Part shown: positions 23,605 through 31,456 of the stretch, in pieces | Layout of the letters: the number at the start of each line of letters is the position of its first letter | Numbering within the stretch: position 1 is the stretch's first letter | From: Pseudomonadota bacterium | Lineage (GTDB): Bacteria; Pseudomonadota; Alphaproteobacteria; Rhodospirillales; Magnetospirillaceae | NCBI GenBank assembly: GCA_021793155.1 | Contig: JAJYTF010000001.1 | Span: 62,001-126,000, forward strand | Length of the DNA: 64,000 nt | Reading direction: 5' to 3' | Notes under the pieces: generated by a model | Told to the model about the DNA's origin: nothing | What the model saw: only the letters and a program-made list of their open reading frames with translations | The model's database searches: none | Translations under genes and position numbers: made by a program

Positions 23605-24180
23605 ATGTCCGAACTGCCGGTGGTCAAGGTGCTCGGCTTCGCCGGAAGCCTGCGCCAGGCGTCCTACAACAAGATGGCGCTGCGCGCTGCGGGAGAGATG
23701 CTTCCGGAGGGGATGACGCTCGAGGTTTTCGACATCGCCCCAATCCCCCTTTACAATGAGGATGTGCGCGAATTGGGCTTCCCGCCGCCGGTCCAGCTGT
23801 TCCGCGAACGCATCGCCGCCGCCGATGCCCTGCTCATCGTCACACCGGAATACAACTATTCCATGCCCGGCGTGCTGAAGAACGCCATCGACTGGGCCTC
23901 GCGGCCACCGAACCAGCCTTTCGACGGCAAACCGGTGGCGATCATGGGGGCCAGCCCGAGCATGCTGGGAACCGGTCGCGCCCAATATCATCTGCGGCAG
24001 AGCTGCGTCTACCTCAACATGCTGCCGCTGAATCGCCCCGAAGTGATGATTTCACAGGCCCATACCCGCTTCGATCAGGCCGGCCGGCTGAACGACGAGG
24101 CGACGCGAAAATTCGTTGGCGACCTGATGGTGGCTTTGCGCGACTGGACCCGCCTTCTGGCGCGGGGAAGAGAAGGCTAG
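23605..24180 (+). CDS. NADPH-dependent FMN reductase (flavodoxin-like, azoreductase/ChrR family)
   Basis: Flavoprotein of 191 aa that reduces FMN or quinone/azo/metal substrates with NAD(P)H. The phosphate-binding loop is GFAGSLRQASYNKMAL. The flavin-contact motif PEYNYSMPGVLKNAIDWAS and the segment KPVAIMGASPSMLGTGRAQY are typical of the SsuE/ChrR/YieF group. ATG 23605 follows GGAGG at good spacing. It stands alone and is convergent with pyruvate carboxylase. The physiological substrate is unknown; quinone or chromate reduction is a frequent activity of the family. Confidence 0.92.
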   Translation: MSELPVVKVLGFAGSLRQASYNKMALRAAGEMLPEGMTLEVFDIAPIPLYNEDVRELGFPPPVQLFRERIAAADALLIVTPEYNYSMPGVLKNAIDWASRPPNQPFDGKPVAIMGASPSMLGTGRAQYHLRQSCVYLNMLPLNRPEVMISQAHTRFDQAGRLNDEATRKFVGDLMVALRDWTRLLARGREG

Positions 24181-24206
24181 CGCTGGCCTTCATGCCGAGC
24201 GAAAGC

Positions 24207-24237
24207 GAGGGATCCGGTCGGTCCACCGAGATCCCTC
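24207..24237. terminator. Stem-loop between convergent FMN reductase and pyruvate carboxylase genes
   Basis: GAGGGATC (24207-24214) and GATCCCTC (24230-24237) are exact complements, with CGGT/ACCG extending the stem inward past one bulged base. It sits centrally in the 91-bp convergent spacer, where a bidirectional terminator is expected. U-tracts are poor on both sides, so confidence is limited. Confidence 0.42.
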
Positions 24238-24271
24238 CTCCCGTCGGTCGCCAAGATGACAGGAAGACCTT

Positions 24272-27200
24272 TCAGCCCAGCACCAGCAGCAGGTCCTTGG
24301 TCTCCATCTGCTGGCCCACGGTGGCGACGATACGTTCGACGGTGCCGTCACGCTCGGCGTTCACCGTTGTCTCCATCTTCATCGCTTCCAGCGCCAACAG
24401 CGGCTCGCCACGCTGGACCTTTTGACCGAGCTTCACGTCCACCTTCACCACCAGACCGGGCATGGGCGCTCCGACATGGCCAGGATTACCCTCTTCCGCC
24501 TTGGGATGGGGCGGCCGCGCCGGGGCGATGGCGCGGTCTGTCACCTTGACCGTGCGGGGCTGGCCGTTCAGTTCGAAGAAGACGGTGCGCCGGCCGGCCT
24601 CGTCGGGATCGCCCACCGTCAGGAAACGGATGATCAGGGTCTTGCCGGGCTCGAGGTCGATGGCGATTTCGTCGCCAGGCTGCATGCCGTAGAAGAAGGT
24701 ACCGGTGGGCAGGGTCGACAGATCGCCATAGCGGCGCCGGCAGTCGGCGAATTCGGCAAAGACCTTGGGATACATCAGCCAGGAGGCCAAATCGTCGTCG
24801 TCCAGCTTGCGGCCAGCCTTGTGTTCGGCCGCCGTCCGCTCGGCTTCCAGGTCGAGCGGGGCAATCGCTTCACCGGGACGCACCGTAAGCGGGGCGCCCC
24901 CCTTCAGCACCTTTGCTTGCAGCCCGGCCGGGAAACCGCCGGTCGGCTGGCCCAGCTCGCCCCTGAGCAGCGATACCATCGAGGCCGGGAAGGCCACCGG
25001 GCAATCCGGATCGAGCACCTGCTCGGCCGTGAGTTCGCTGGTCACCATCATCAGCGCCATGTCGCCCACCACCTTGGAGGTAGGCGTCACCTTGACGATA
25101 TCGCCGACCATGCGGTTGACCTCCGCATAGGCGCGCGACACCTCGCCCCACCGGTGATCCGGAATCCCCAAGGCGCGCGCCTGCTCCCGCAAATTGGTGT
25201 ATTGCCCGCCGGGCATCTCGTGGGCATAGACGTCGGCCGTGCCCGAGCGGATCTCGCTCTCGAAGCCCAAATAGTTGCGCCGCACCTCTTCCCAGTAATG
25301 GGACAGCTCGGTCAACGCCGCCGGATCAAGGCCGGAATCCCGCGGGCCGAAGCGCAGGGCGGCGACGATGGAGCCCAGCGGCGGCTGCGAGGTCAGGCCC
25401 GAGAAGGAATCCATTGCGGCGTCGATGGCATCGACCCCGGCCTCCGCCGCCGCCAGCACCGAGGCGGACGAGATGCCGCTCGTGTCGTGGGTGTGGAAAT
25501 GAATCGGCAGCCCCACTTCCTGCCGCAGGGTGCCGATCAGCAGGCGGGCCGCCGCCGGCTTGCACAGGCCAGCCATGTCCTTGATGCCCAGGATGTGGGC
25601 GCCGGCGGCCTCCAACTGCTTGGCCAGGCCGACATAGTATTTCAGGTCATACTTGGAGCGCCCTGGGTCCAGCAGGTCCCCGGTGTAGCAAATGGCCGCC
25701 TCGGCCAGCTTGCCGGTCTCTCGGACCGCGTCGATGGACAGCCGCATGTTGTCGACCCAATTGAGCGAGTCGAAAATGCGGAACAGGTCGACGCCGCCGG
25801 AGGCCGCCTGGCGAATGAAATGCCGCACCACATTGTCGGGGTAGTTGGTATAGCCCACGGCGTTGGCCGAACGCAGCAGCATCTGCAGCAGGATGTTGGG
25901 GATAGCCTGACGCAGGCGGAACAGGCGTTCCCAAGGGTCTTCCTTGAGGAAGCGCATGGCGACGTCGAAGGTGGCACCACCCCAGCATTCCACTGAGAAC
26001 AGCTCGGGCAACAGGCGGGCATAGGCCGGAGCCACCGCCAGCATGTCGGCCGTGCGAAGCCGGGTCGCCAGCAACGATTGGTGGCCGTCGCGGAAGGTGG
26101 TGTCGGTGACCAGCAACTGCGACTGCTCGCGCATCCAGCGGGCAAAGGCATCCGCGCCCAGATCGTCGAGCCGCTGCTTGCTGCCCGGCTTCACCTCCAA
26201 ATCGGCGACGACCGGCGGATGGGCCTGGACGGGGCGGGCCGGAACGGCCCGTCCTTTGACCTCAGGGTTGCCGTTGACCAGCACGTCGCCGATGAAGGAC
26301 AGCAGCTTGGTGGCGCGGTCGCGGCGGGCCGGATGGCGGAACAGCTCGGGCGTGTTGTCGATGAAGCGGGTGGTGTAGCGGCAGGCGCGGAATTCCGGAT
26401 GGCCGATCACCGCCGCCAGGAAGGTCAGGTTGGTCGCTACGCCGATGATGCGGAATTCCTTGAGCGCCCGACCCATCCGGGCGATGGCTTCGTCGGCCGT
26501 CGGCGCCCAGGCGGTGACCTTTTCCAGCAGCGAGTCGTAGAAGCGGGTGATGATGGCCCCGGCAAAGGCGGTGCCGCCGTCCAGGCGGATGCCGAAGCCG
26601 GTGGCGCCGCGATAAGCGCCGAGATGGCCGTGGTCGGGGATGAAGTTGTTGTTGGGATCCTCGGTGGTGATCCGGCATTGCAGGGCATGGCCGTTCAACC
26701 GGATGTCGCCCTGCCCGGGCACGCCCGACTCGGGCTTCCCTATGGCAGCGCCCTGGGCAATGCGGATCTGGGCTTTGACGATATCGATGCCGGTGACCAT
26801 CTCGGTCACCGTATGCTCCACCTGGACCCGCGGGTTGACCTCGATGAAATAGAATTTGCCGGTGTCGGCGTCCTGCAGGAATTCCACCGTTCCGGCATTG
26901 ACGTACCCCACCTTGCGCGCCAGCTTGAGCGCCGCGTCGCAGAAGGTCTGGCGATCGGCTTCGGACAGATAAGGGGCGGGGGCCCGCTCCACCACCTTCT
27001 GATTGCGCCGCTGGATCGAGCAGTCGCGCTCGAACAAATGGACGATGGTGCCGCGCCAGTCGCCCAGGATCTGCACCTCGACATGCCGGGCCCGGCGGAC
27101 CAGCTTTTCCACGTAGACGTCGTCGTTGCCGAAGGCTGCCTTGGCTTCGCGCTTCGCCACCGGCAGCAAGGCGTGCAGGTCGGCCTCGGTTTCCACCACC

Positions 27201-27724
27201 CTCATGCCGCGTCCGCCGCCACCCCAGCTGGCCTTCAGCATCAATGGATAGCCGATCGCTCCGGCGAGGCGGGCCGCCTCGGCCCTGTCTTCCGGCAAGG
27301 GGCCGGTGGCCGGCATCACCGGCACACCGGCTGCCGAGGCGAGGGCCCGGGCCTCCACCTTGTTGCCCAGCTGGCGCAAGATCTTGGGCGATGGCCCGAT
27401 GAACAGGATGCCGGCATTGGCGCAGGCCTCGGCGAAACTGGGATTTTCCGCCAGGAAGCCATAGCCGGGGTGGATGGCGTCGGCACCGCATTCCCTGGCG
27501 GTGCGGATGATGCCGGGGATGTCGAGATAGGCTTCGACGGGACCGAGACCCTGGCCGATCAGGTAACTTTCATCGGCCTTGAAGCGGTGAAGGGCGAAAC
27601 GGTCCTCCTGCGAGTAGATCGCCACCGTAGCGATACCCAGTTCGGTGGCGGCGCGGCAAACTCGGATGGCGATCTCGCCCCTATTGGCCACCAGCAGTTT
27701 GCGGACCGATCGTAATTGAGCCAT
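24272..27724 (-). CDS. pyc: Pyruvate carboxylase
   Basis: Biotin enzyme that carboxylates pyruvate to oxaloacetate, the anaplerotic feed of the TCA cycle. The 1150-aa single chain contains the biotin carboxylase domain (from KLLVANRGEIAIRVCRAATE to about residue 455, with the ATP-grasp loop LKASWGGGGRGMRVVE). The carboxyltransferase domain follows (LLVTDTTFRDGHQSLLATRL onward, KDMAGLCKPAAARLLIG). The C-terminal biotinyl domain has EAMKMETTV with the biotin Lys at residue 1116. ATG 27724 is selected because GGGGAG precedes it by five bases and the conserved N-terminus starts there; a longer open frame upstream is not conserved. Full-length for the family. Confidence 0.97.
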   Translation of the reverse strand: MAQLRSVRKLLVANRGEIAIRVCRAATELGIATVAIYSQEDRFALHRFKADESYLIGQGLGPVEAYLDIPGIIRTARECGADAIHPGYGFLAENPSFAEACANAGILFIGPSPKILRQLGNKVEARALASAAGVPVMPATGPLPEDRAEAARLAGAIGYPLMLKASWGGGGRGMRVVETEADLHALLPVAKREAKAAFGNDDVYVEKLVRRARHVEVQILGDWRGTIVHLFERDCSIQRRNQKVVERAPAPYLSEADRQTFCDAALKLARKVGYVNAGTVEFLQDADTGKFYFIEVNPRVQVEHTVTEMVTGIDIVKAQIRIAQGAAIGKPESGVPGQGDIRLNGHALQCRITTEDPNNNFIPDHGHLGAYRGATGFGIRLDGGTAFAGAIITRFYDSLLEKVTAWAPTADEAIARMGRALKEFRIIGVATNLTFLAAVIGHPEFRACRYTTRFIDNTPELFRHPARRDRATKLLSFIGDVLVNGNPEVKGRAVPARPVQAHPPVVADLEVKPGSKQRLDDLGADAFARWMREQSQLLVTDTTFRDGHQSLLATRLRTADMLAVAPAYARLLPELFSVECWGGATFDVAMRFLKEDPWERLFRLRQAIPNILLQMLLRSANAVGYTNYPDNVVRHFIRQAASGGVDLFRIFDSLNWVDNMRLSIDAVRETGKLAEAAICYTGDLLDPGRSKYDLKYYVGLAKQLEAAGAHILGIKDMAGLCKPAAARLLIGTLRQEVGLPIHFHTHDTSGISSASVLAAAEAGVDAIDAAMDSFSGLTSQPPLGSIVAALRFGPRDSGLDPAALTELSHYWEEVRRNYLGFESEIRSGTADVYAHEMPGGQYTNLREQARALGIPDHRWGEVSRAYAEVNRMVGDIVKVTPTSKVVGDMALMMVTSELTAEQVLDPDCPVAFPASMVSLLRGELGQPTGGFPAGLQAKVLKGGAPLTVRPGEAIAPLDLEAERTAAEHKAGRKLDDDDLASWLMYPKVFAEFADCRRRYGDLSTLPTGTFFYGMQPGDEIAIDLEPGKTLIIRFLTVGDPDEAGRRTVFFELNGQPRTVKVTDRAIAPARPPHPKAEEGNPGHVGAPMPGLVVKVDVKLGQKVQRGEPLLALEAMKMETTVNAERDGTVERIVATVGQQMETKDLLLVLG

Positions 27725-27737
27725 AACACTCCCCTGA

Positions 27738-28793
27738 TCAGGCATCGATAGTTTCTTCGGTTTCTTCGCTGGAAGACGGCTCGGGAACATCGGCCAGCAG
27801 GACGCGGCAGCGCAAATAACCCACCGCGGCCGCGACAGCGGCGAACAGCGTCAGGGCGACGATGCCGCGGTTGAACTCTCGGTTCGCGTCGGTGACGTCG
27901 CGCAGCAACACCACCGTGCCGATCTGGCGTTGGCCGACATCCAGCAGCGGCCGGGTGGCCAAGCTGTAGACGCGGCGTCCCTTGTCCGACGGAATGACCG
28001 CCTCATGCCCGTGGGAGCCGTCTTCGAGCCTCAACCCGACGGCGGCCGGAATCGACTGCAGGGTCTGCGCCACGGCCACCATCGAGACCAGTTCGTCCCA
28101 GCTTCCCTGCCGGCCGCTCAGGCGTTCGCCTTCTTCCCATTTGTCGCGGTCCAGCAGATCCTTGCGAACAAGCACCAGCAGATCGACGTCGAGCACCCGG
28201 TGCACGGTATCGACCAGCGGAGCCACGTCCTTGCCCAATTCGACGAAGCCGATGAGGCGGCCCTGGGCATCGCGCCAGGGCACGACGACCCGCAGCGTCA
28301 GCGTGCCCAGCGCGCTGAGGTCGAGGCCATAAGACGGAGCGCCGTTTTCCGCCGCCTCAAACAGCGACAGCCGGTCGACCACCTGGCCGTTGCGCCCCTC
28401 TCCTTCCAGCTTGACGAAGGCCGAACGGTCAGGGCGGCTGACATAAAGGTGGCCGACCCCCAGTTCGTTCTCCAGCCGCCCGAACAACGGGGCTATCCGC
28501 TGGTGCAGCGCCTGGGCGTCGCCCTCCTCCATCTCCTGGCGCAGGGTGGGATGGGTCGTCAGGGCGTCGATGGCGGCGCGCATCAGGGCGGCCTCTTCGT
28601 CCAGACGCAGGCGCAGCATGTCATCGGCCTTGCGAGCGGCACGCTCCACGCCGGCGCGCTTGGCCTGTTCCTGGGAAACAATGGCGGCGACGACGAAGGC
28701 GGCGACCACCAACGCCAGGACGACGGAAAAGACGGTCAAGACCTGCGCCCTGACTTTCGCCATGCTTCGCGGCTGAATCCCGAGGTGCTGCAC
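27738..28793 (-). CDS. Membrane sensor with periplasmic double-Cache-like domain and no output domain
   Basis: A 351-aa protein with an N-terminal span (about residues 19-40, VFSVVLALVVAAFVVAAIV), a roughly 270-residue extracytoplasmic region and a second span near 313-333. The short acidic tail (EPSSSEETEETIDA) ends the protein. The periplasmic part resembles the dCache_3-type double sensory domain of two-component kinases: VGHLYVSRPDRSAFVKLEG, then VVVPWRDAQGRLIGFVELGKD. No HAMP, kinase, GGDEF or chemotaxis module follows. GTG 28793 has GAGGGG seven bases upstream; ATG 28763 is an alternative without SD. It ends 14 bp before pyc starts, so pyc may be read from the same transcript. Function is inferred only as ligand sensing. 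Confidence 0.75.
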   Translation of the reverse strand: MQHLGIQPRSMAKVRAQVLTVFSVVLALVVAAFVVAAIVSQEQAKRAGVERAARKADDMLRLRLDEEAALMRAAIDALTTHPTLRQEMEEGDAQALHQRIAPLFGRLENELGVGHLYVSRPDRSAFVKLEGEGRNGQVVDRLSLFEAAENGAPSYGLDLSALGTLTLRVVVPWRDAQGRLIGFVELGKDVAPLVDTVHRVLDVDLLVLVRKDLLDRDKWEEGERLSGRQGSWDELVSMVAVAQTLQSIPAAVGLRLEDGSHGHEAVIPSDKGRRVYSLATRPLLDVGQRQIGTVVLLRDVTDANREFNRGIVALTLFAAVAAAVGYLRCRVLLADVPEPSSSEETEETIDA

Positions 28794-29042
28794 GCTGGGT
28801 CCCCTCGTTGCGCTTGGACCAAGCCCGACTGGGTAGCATCATCGGCATGGGTGGAGAAGCAGAATCGGCGCATTCGGCCATTTTTGGCCGCCCGCGCCGC
28901 CGGTAAGATGTGCCGGACGGGTAATTGTCCGACTAGCCGTAGGGATAGTTCCCCCCATCACACCCCTTTTGCGATTATACTGATGTTCCCATTGGCCGTG
29001 ACCGTCGAGAGGCGCAGGCGGCTGCTGGCATCGGAGGGGTGG

Positions 29043-30053
29043 ATGGATGAAGCCGCTCGACTGAAGGAATTGGTCAGGTACGCCGTGCTCGACACGCCGC
29101 CGGAACCCAATTTCGATCGGATCACCACGATCGCGGCGGCAGTGTTCGACCAGCCGATCTGCACCATGGCCTTCGCCGACGCCGATCGTCACTGGTTCAA
29201 GTCGCGCTATGGCGTTGCGGCCACCGAGATGCCGCGGCAGCTGTCGTTTTGCAACTACACCATTCGCGGCGATGAGGTCTTCGTGGTGCCCGATGCCGCG
29301 GCCGATCCACGCTTCGTCGACGCGCCGGTGGTCGCCGGCCCGCCCCATGTGCGTTTCTATGCCGGAGCGCCGCTGATCGTGCCAAGCGGGGCGCATATCG
29401 GCACGCTGTGCCTGCTCGGACCCAAGCCGGGCAGCTTCGACGCCAAGCAGCGGCGCATCCTGCTGGACTTGGCGCGCACGGCCGTGGAACTGCTGGAGGC
29501 CCGCTCGCGGCAGATGCGGATGGCGGAACGTTCGGTCGAGATCGCCCATCTGGCCCAGCATGATCCACTGACCAAGCTGGCCAACCGCAGGCTGTTCAGC
29601 GACCATATGGAAGAGGCGATCTCCCAGATCGGCGAGGAACGGCAGGCCGCCGTCCTGCTCGTCGATCTGGATCGCTTCAAGCCGGTCAACGACAGCCTTG
29701 GGCATCAGGCCGGAGACGCGCTATTGCAGCAGGTGGCCGAACGGCTGCTGGCCAACCTGCGTTCTACCGACAAGGTTGCCCGCATCGGTGGGGACGAATT
29801 TGCCGTCGTCCAGCTGGGGCCGCAGGCCCGCCGTCACGCGGCCGACATGGCGGCACGCCTGATCACCGCCCTGAGCGCGCCCTATCACCTCGAGGGCTGC
29901 ACCGTCACCATCGGCGCCAGCATCGGCATCGCCCTGGTCGACCAGACTGAGCCGTTGTCGGAGCAGATCTTCCAACATGCCGACAATGCCCTCTACCAGG
30001 CCAAATCCCGGGGCGGAGGCACCTACTGCTTCTACGACACGGGCACATCCTAG
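29043..30053 (+). CDS. GAF-GGDEF diguanylate cyclase
   Basis: Cytosolic c-di-GMP synthase of 336 aa. The GAF domain (residues 1-155) starts MDEAARLKELVRYAVLDTPP, the usual beginning of this architecture, and includes the SFCNYTIRGDEVFVVPDA and GTLCLLGPKPGSF segments. The GGDEF domain has HDPLTKLANRRLF, an RSTD inhibitory I-site and the intact IGGDEFAV motif near residue 249. ATG 29043 is preferred because GGAGG lies five bases upstream; ATG 28983 would add 20 residues but has no SD. It is divergent from the dCache sensor, 249 bp apart. It may act with that sensor, but this is inference. Confidence 0.93.
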   Translation: MDEAARLKELVRYAVLDTPPEPNFDRITTIAAAVFDQPICTMAFADADRHWFKSRYGVAATEMPRQLSFCNYTIRGDEVFVVPDAAADPRFVDAPVVAGPPHVRFYAGAPLIVPSGAHIGTLCLLGPKPGSFDAKQRRILLDLARTAVELLEARSRQMRMAERSVEIAHLAQHDPLTKLANRRLFSDHMEEAISQIGEERQAAVLLVDLDRFKPVNDSLGHQAGDALLQQVAERLLANLRSTDKVARIGGDEFAVVQLGPQARRHAADMAARLITALSAPYHLEGCTVTIGASIGIALVDQTEPLSEQIFQHADNALYQAKSRGGGTYCFYDTGTS

Positions 30054-30117
30054 TGGTCCGCCCCAGACGCTTGGTCCCCAAGCGCCTGGATCAGGCGGCC
30101 CACCAACCAATTGAATT

Positions 30118-30169
30118 GTGGTGAAAATTCGACGGCTGGTGGCGGTACCATCCGTCGGATTTTCACCAC
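30118..30169. repeat. 18-bp imperfect inverted repeat upstream of emrAB
   Basis: GTGGTGAAAATTCGACGG (30118-30135) and CCGTCGGATTTTCACCAC (30152-30169) pair at 17 of 18 positions around a 16-nt loop. It lies between the GGDEF stop and the putative emrA promoter. It could end the GGDEF transcript or bind a regulator of the efflux pump. There is no U-tract in either direction. Confidence 0.75.
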
Positions 30170-30198
30170 TAGGCTTGGCTTTCGTCTTCCCGCCGACC

Positions 30199-30226
30199 TT
30201 GCAGTCCGGCCATAGCAGGCTAGACT
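30199..30226 (+). promoter_or_regulatory. Putative sigma-70 promoter for emrAB
   Basis: TTGCAG (30199-30204), 16-bp spacer, TAGACT (30221-30226), about 30 bp before the emrA start. The -35 matches four and the -10 four of six consensus positions. Position relative to the inverted repeat and the SD is sensible, but the match is moderate. Confidence 0.42.
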
Positions 30227-30256
30227 GAACCGTATGGTCGGCAGTGCGAGGACGGC

Positions 30257-31456
30257 ATGACTCAAATGGTGGAACAGGTCGCCGCCCGCGGCAAGACTGC
30301 GGAGGCCCGACGGCGGCGGCGCAAGCAGCTTCAGGTTCTGGCCGCGGCGGTCGGAGCGGCGGCGGTCGGCAGCGGCATCTACTGGTTCGCCACCCGGAAC
30401 CTCGAAAGCACCGACGACGCCTTCATCGATGCCGACGTCGTTCAGATCGCTCCTCAGGTCGGCGGCGTGGTGGCCGATCTGCATTTCACCGACAACCAGC
30501 GGGTCGAGCGCGGCCAGGCTTTGCTCGAAATCGATCCGCGCGACTATCAGGTGCAATTGGCCTCGGCAAGGGCCAACCTGGCCGTCGCGCTGGCTGCCCG
30601 ACAGGCGGCGGAGGCGGACCTCGACCTGACCCGGAAGACCACTGGTGCCGCCATCGACGAAGCCCGGCACGCGGTGGACCAGGCCAGGCACCTGGCCTCG
30701 GAGGCACGCCAGCAAGCCGATGCGGCGAGCGCCGACGCCGTTCGCGCGGCCACTGACGTCAAGCGGTACGAGGATCTGCTGCATTTCGGCGGAACTTCGC
30801 GGCAGCGCTTCGAGCAGGCAGTGGCCGACGCCCGGGCGACCAATGCCCGCTGGCGCGCTGCGCAACTGGGCGGCACCGCCGCCGACGCGCAGCAGGCGCA
30901 GGCCCAGGCCAAACTGGTCGACGCCCTGGCGGCGCCGCAGCGGATTGCCCAGAAGCAGGCACAGCTGGCCAATGCTGCGGCCAAGGTGGAGCAGGCCCGG
31001 GCCGAGCTGCAGGCCGCGGAACTGAACCTGTCCTATACCCGTATCCTGGCCCCGCAGGCGGGCCGGATGGCCAAGCGGGCGGTCAACCCCGGTGACGTGG
31101 TCCAGAAGAACCAAGCGCTGGCCGCGCTGGTGGTCGACCCGCCCTGGGTGATCGCCAATTTCAAGGAGACCGAGCTGACCCGCATGCTGCCCGGACAGCC
31201 GGTTTCGGTGAAGGTGGACGCCCTTCCCGGCCATGTCTTCCACGGGCGGGTCGACAGCCTTCAGCCGGGAACCGGCGCGCGGTTCTCGCTGCTGCCGCCG
31301 GAAAATGCCACCGGCAACTATGTGAAGGTAGTCCAAAGGGTGCCGGTGAAGATCATCTTCGACGATCCGGCCGACCAGATGGTGCGCCAGCTGGCGCCCG
31401 GCATGTCGGTGATCCCCGAGGTCGATGTCTCCGCCAGGCCGGGCGAGAGGAAGTGA
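30257..31456 (+). CDS. emrA: HlyD/EmrA-family membrane fusion protein of an efflux pump
   Basis: Periplasmic adaptor of a tripartite drug-export system, 399 aa. One N-terminal transmembrane anchor (about residues 24-46) is followed by the first half of a biotinyl-lipoyl-like barrel (DVVQIAPQVGGVVADLHFTD). A long Ala-rich coiled-coil hairpin spans about 95-240. The beta-barrel has LSYTRILAPQAGRMAKRAV and the RMLPGQPVSVKVDALPGHVF segment. SD GAGG lies five bases before ATG 30257. The stop overlaps the emrB GTG by four bases (GTGA), so both subunits are made in proportion. No outer-membrane TolC gene is nearby. Confidence 0.94.
   Translation: MTQMVEQVAARGKTAEARRRRRKQLQVLAAAVGAAAVGSGIYWFATRNLESTDDAFIDADVVQIAPQVGGVVADLHFTDNQRVERGQALLEIDPRDYQVQLASARANLAVALAARQAAEADLDLTRKTTGAAIDEARHAVDQARHLASEARQQADAASADAVRAATDVKRYEDLLHFGGTSRQRFEQAVADARATNARWRAAQLGGTAADAQQAQAQAKLVDALAAPQRIAQKQAQLANAAAKVEQARAELQAAELNLSYTRILAPQAGRMAKRAVNPGDVVQKNQALAALVVDPPWVIANFKETELTRMLPGQPVSVKVDALPGHVFHGRVDSLQPGTGARFSLLPPENATGNYVKVVQRVPVKIIFDDPADQMVRQLAPGMSVIPEVDVSARPGERK

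Noticed and set aside
24272-27724. Possibility that the biotin enzyme is acetyl- or propionyl-CoA carboxylase.
   Set aside because: Biotin carboxylase, a pyruvate-type carboxyltransferase (TTFRDGHQSLLATR) and the biotinyl domain are on one 1150-aa chain, which is pyruvate carboxylase.
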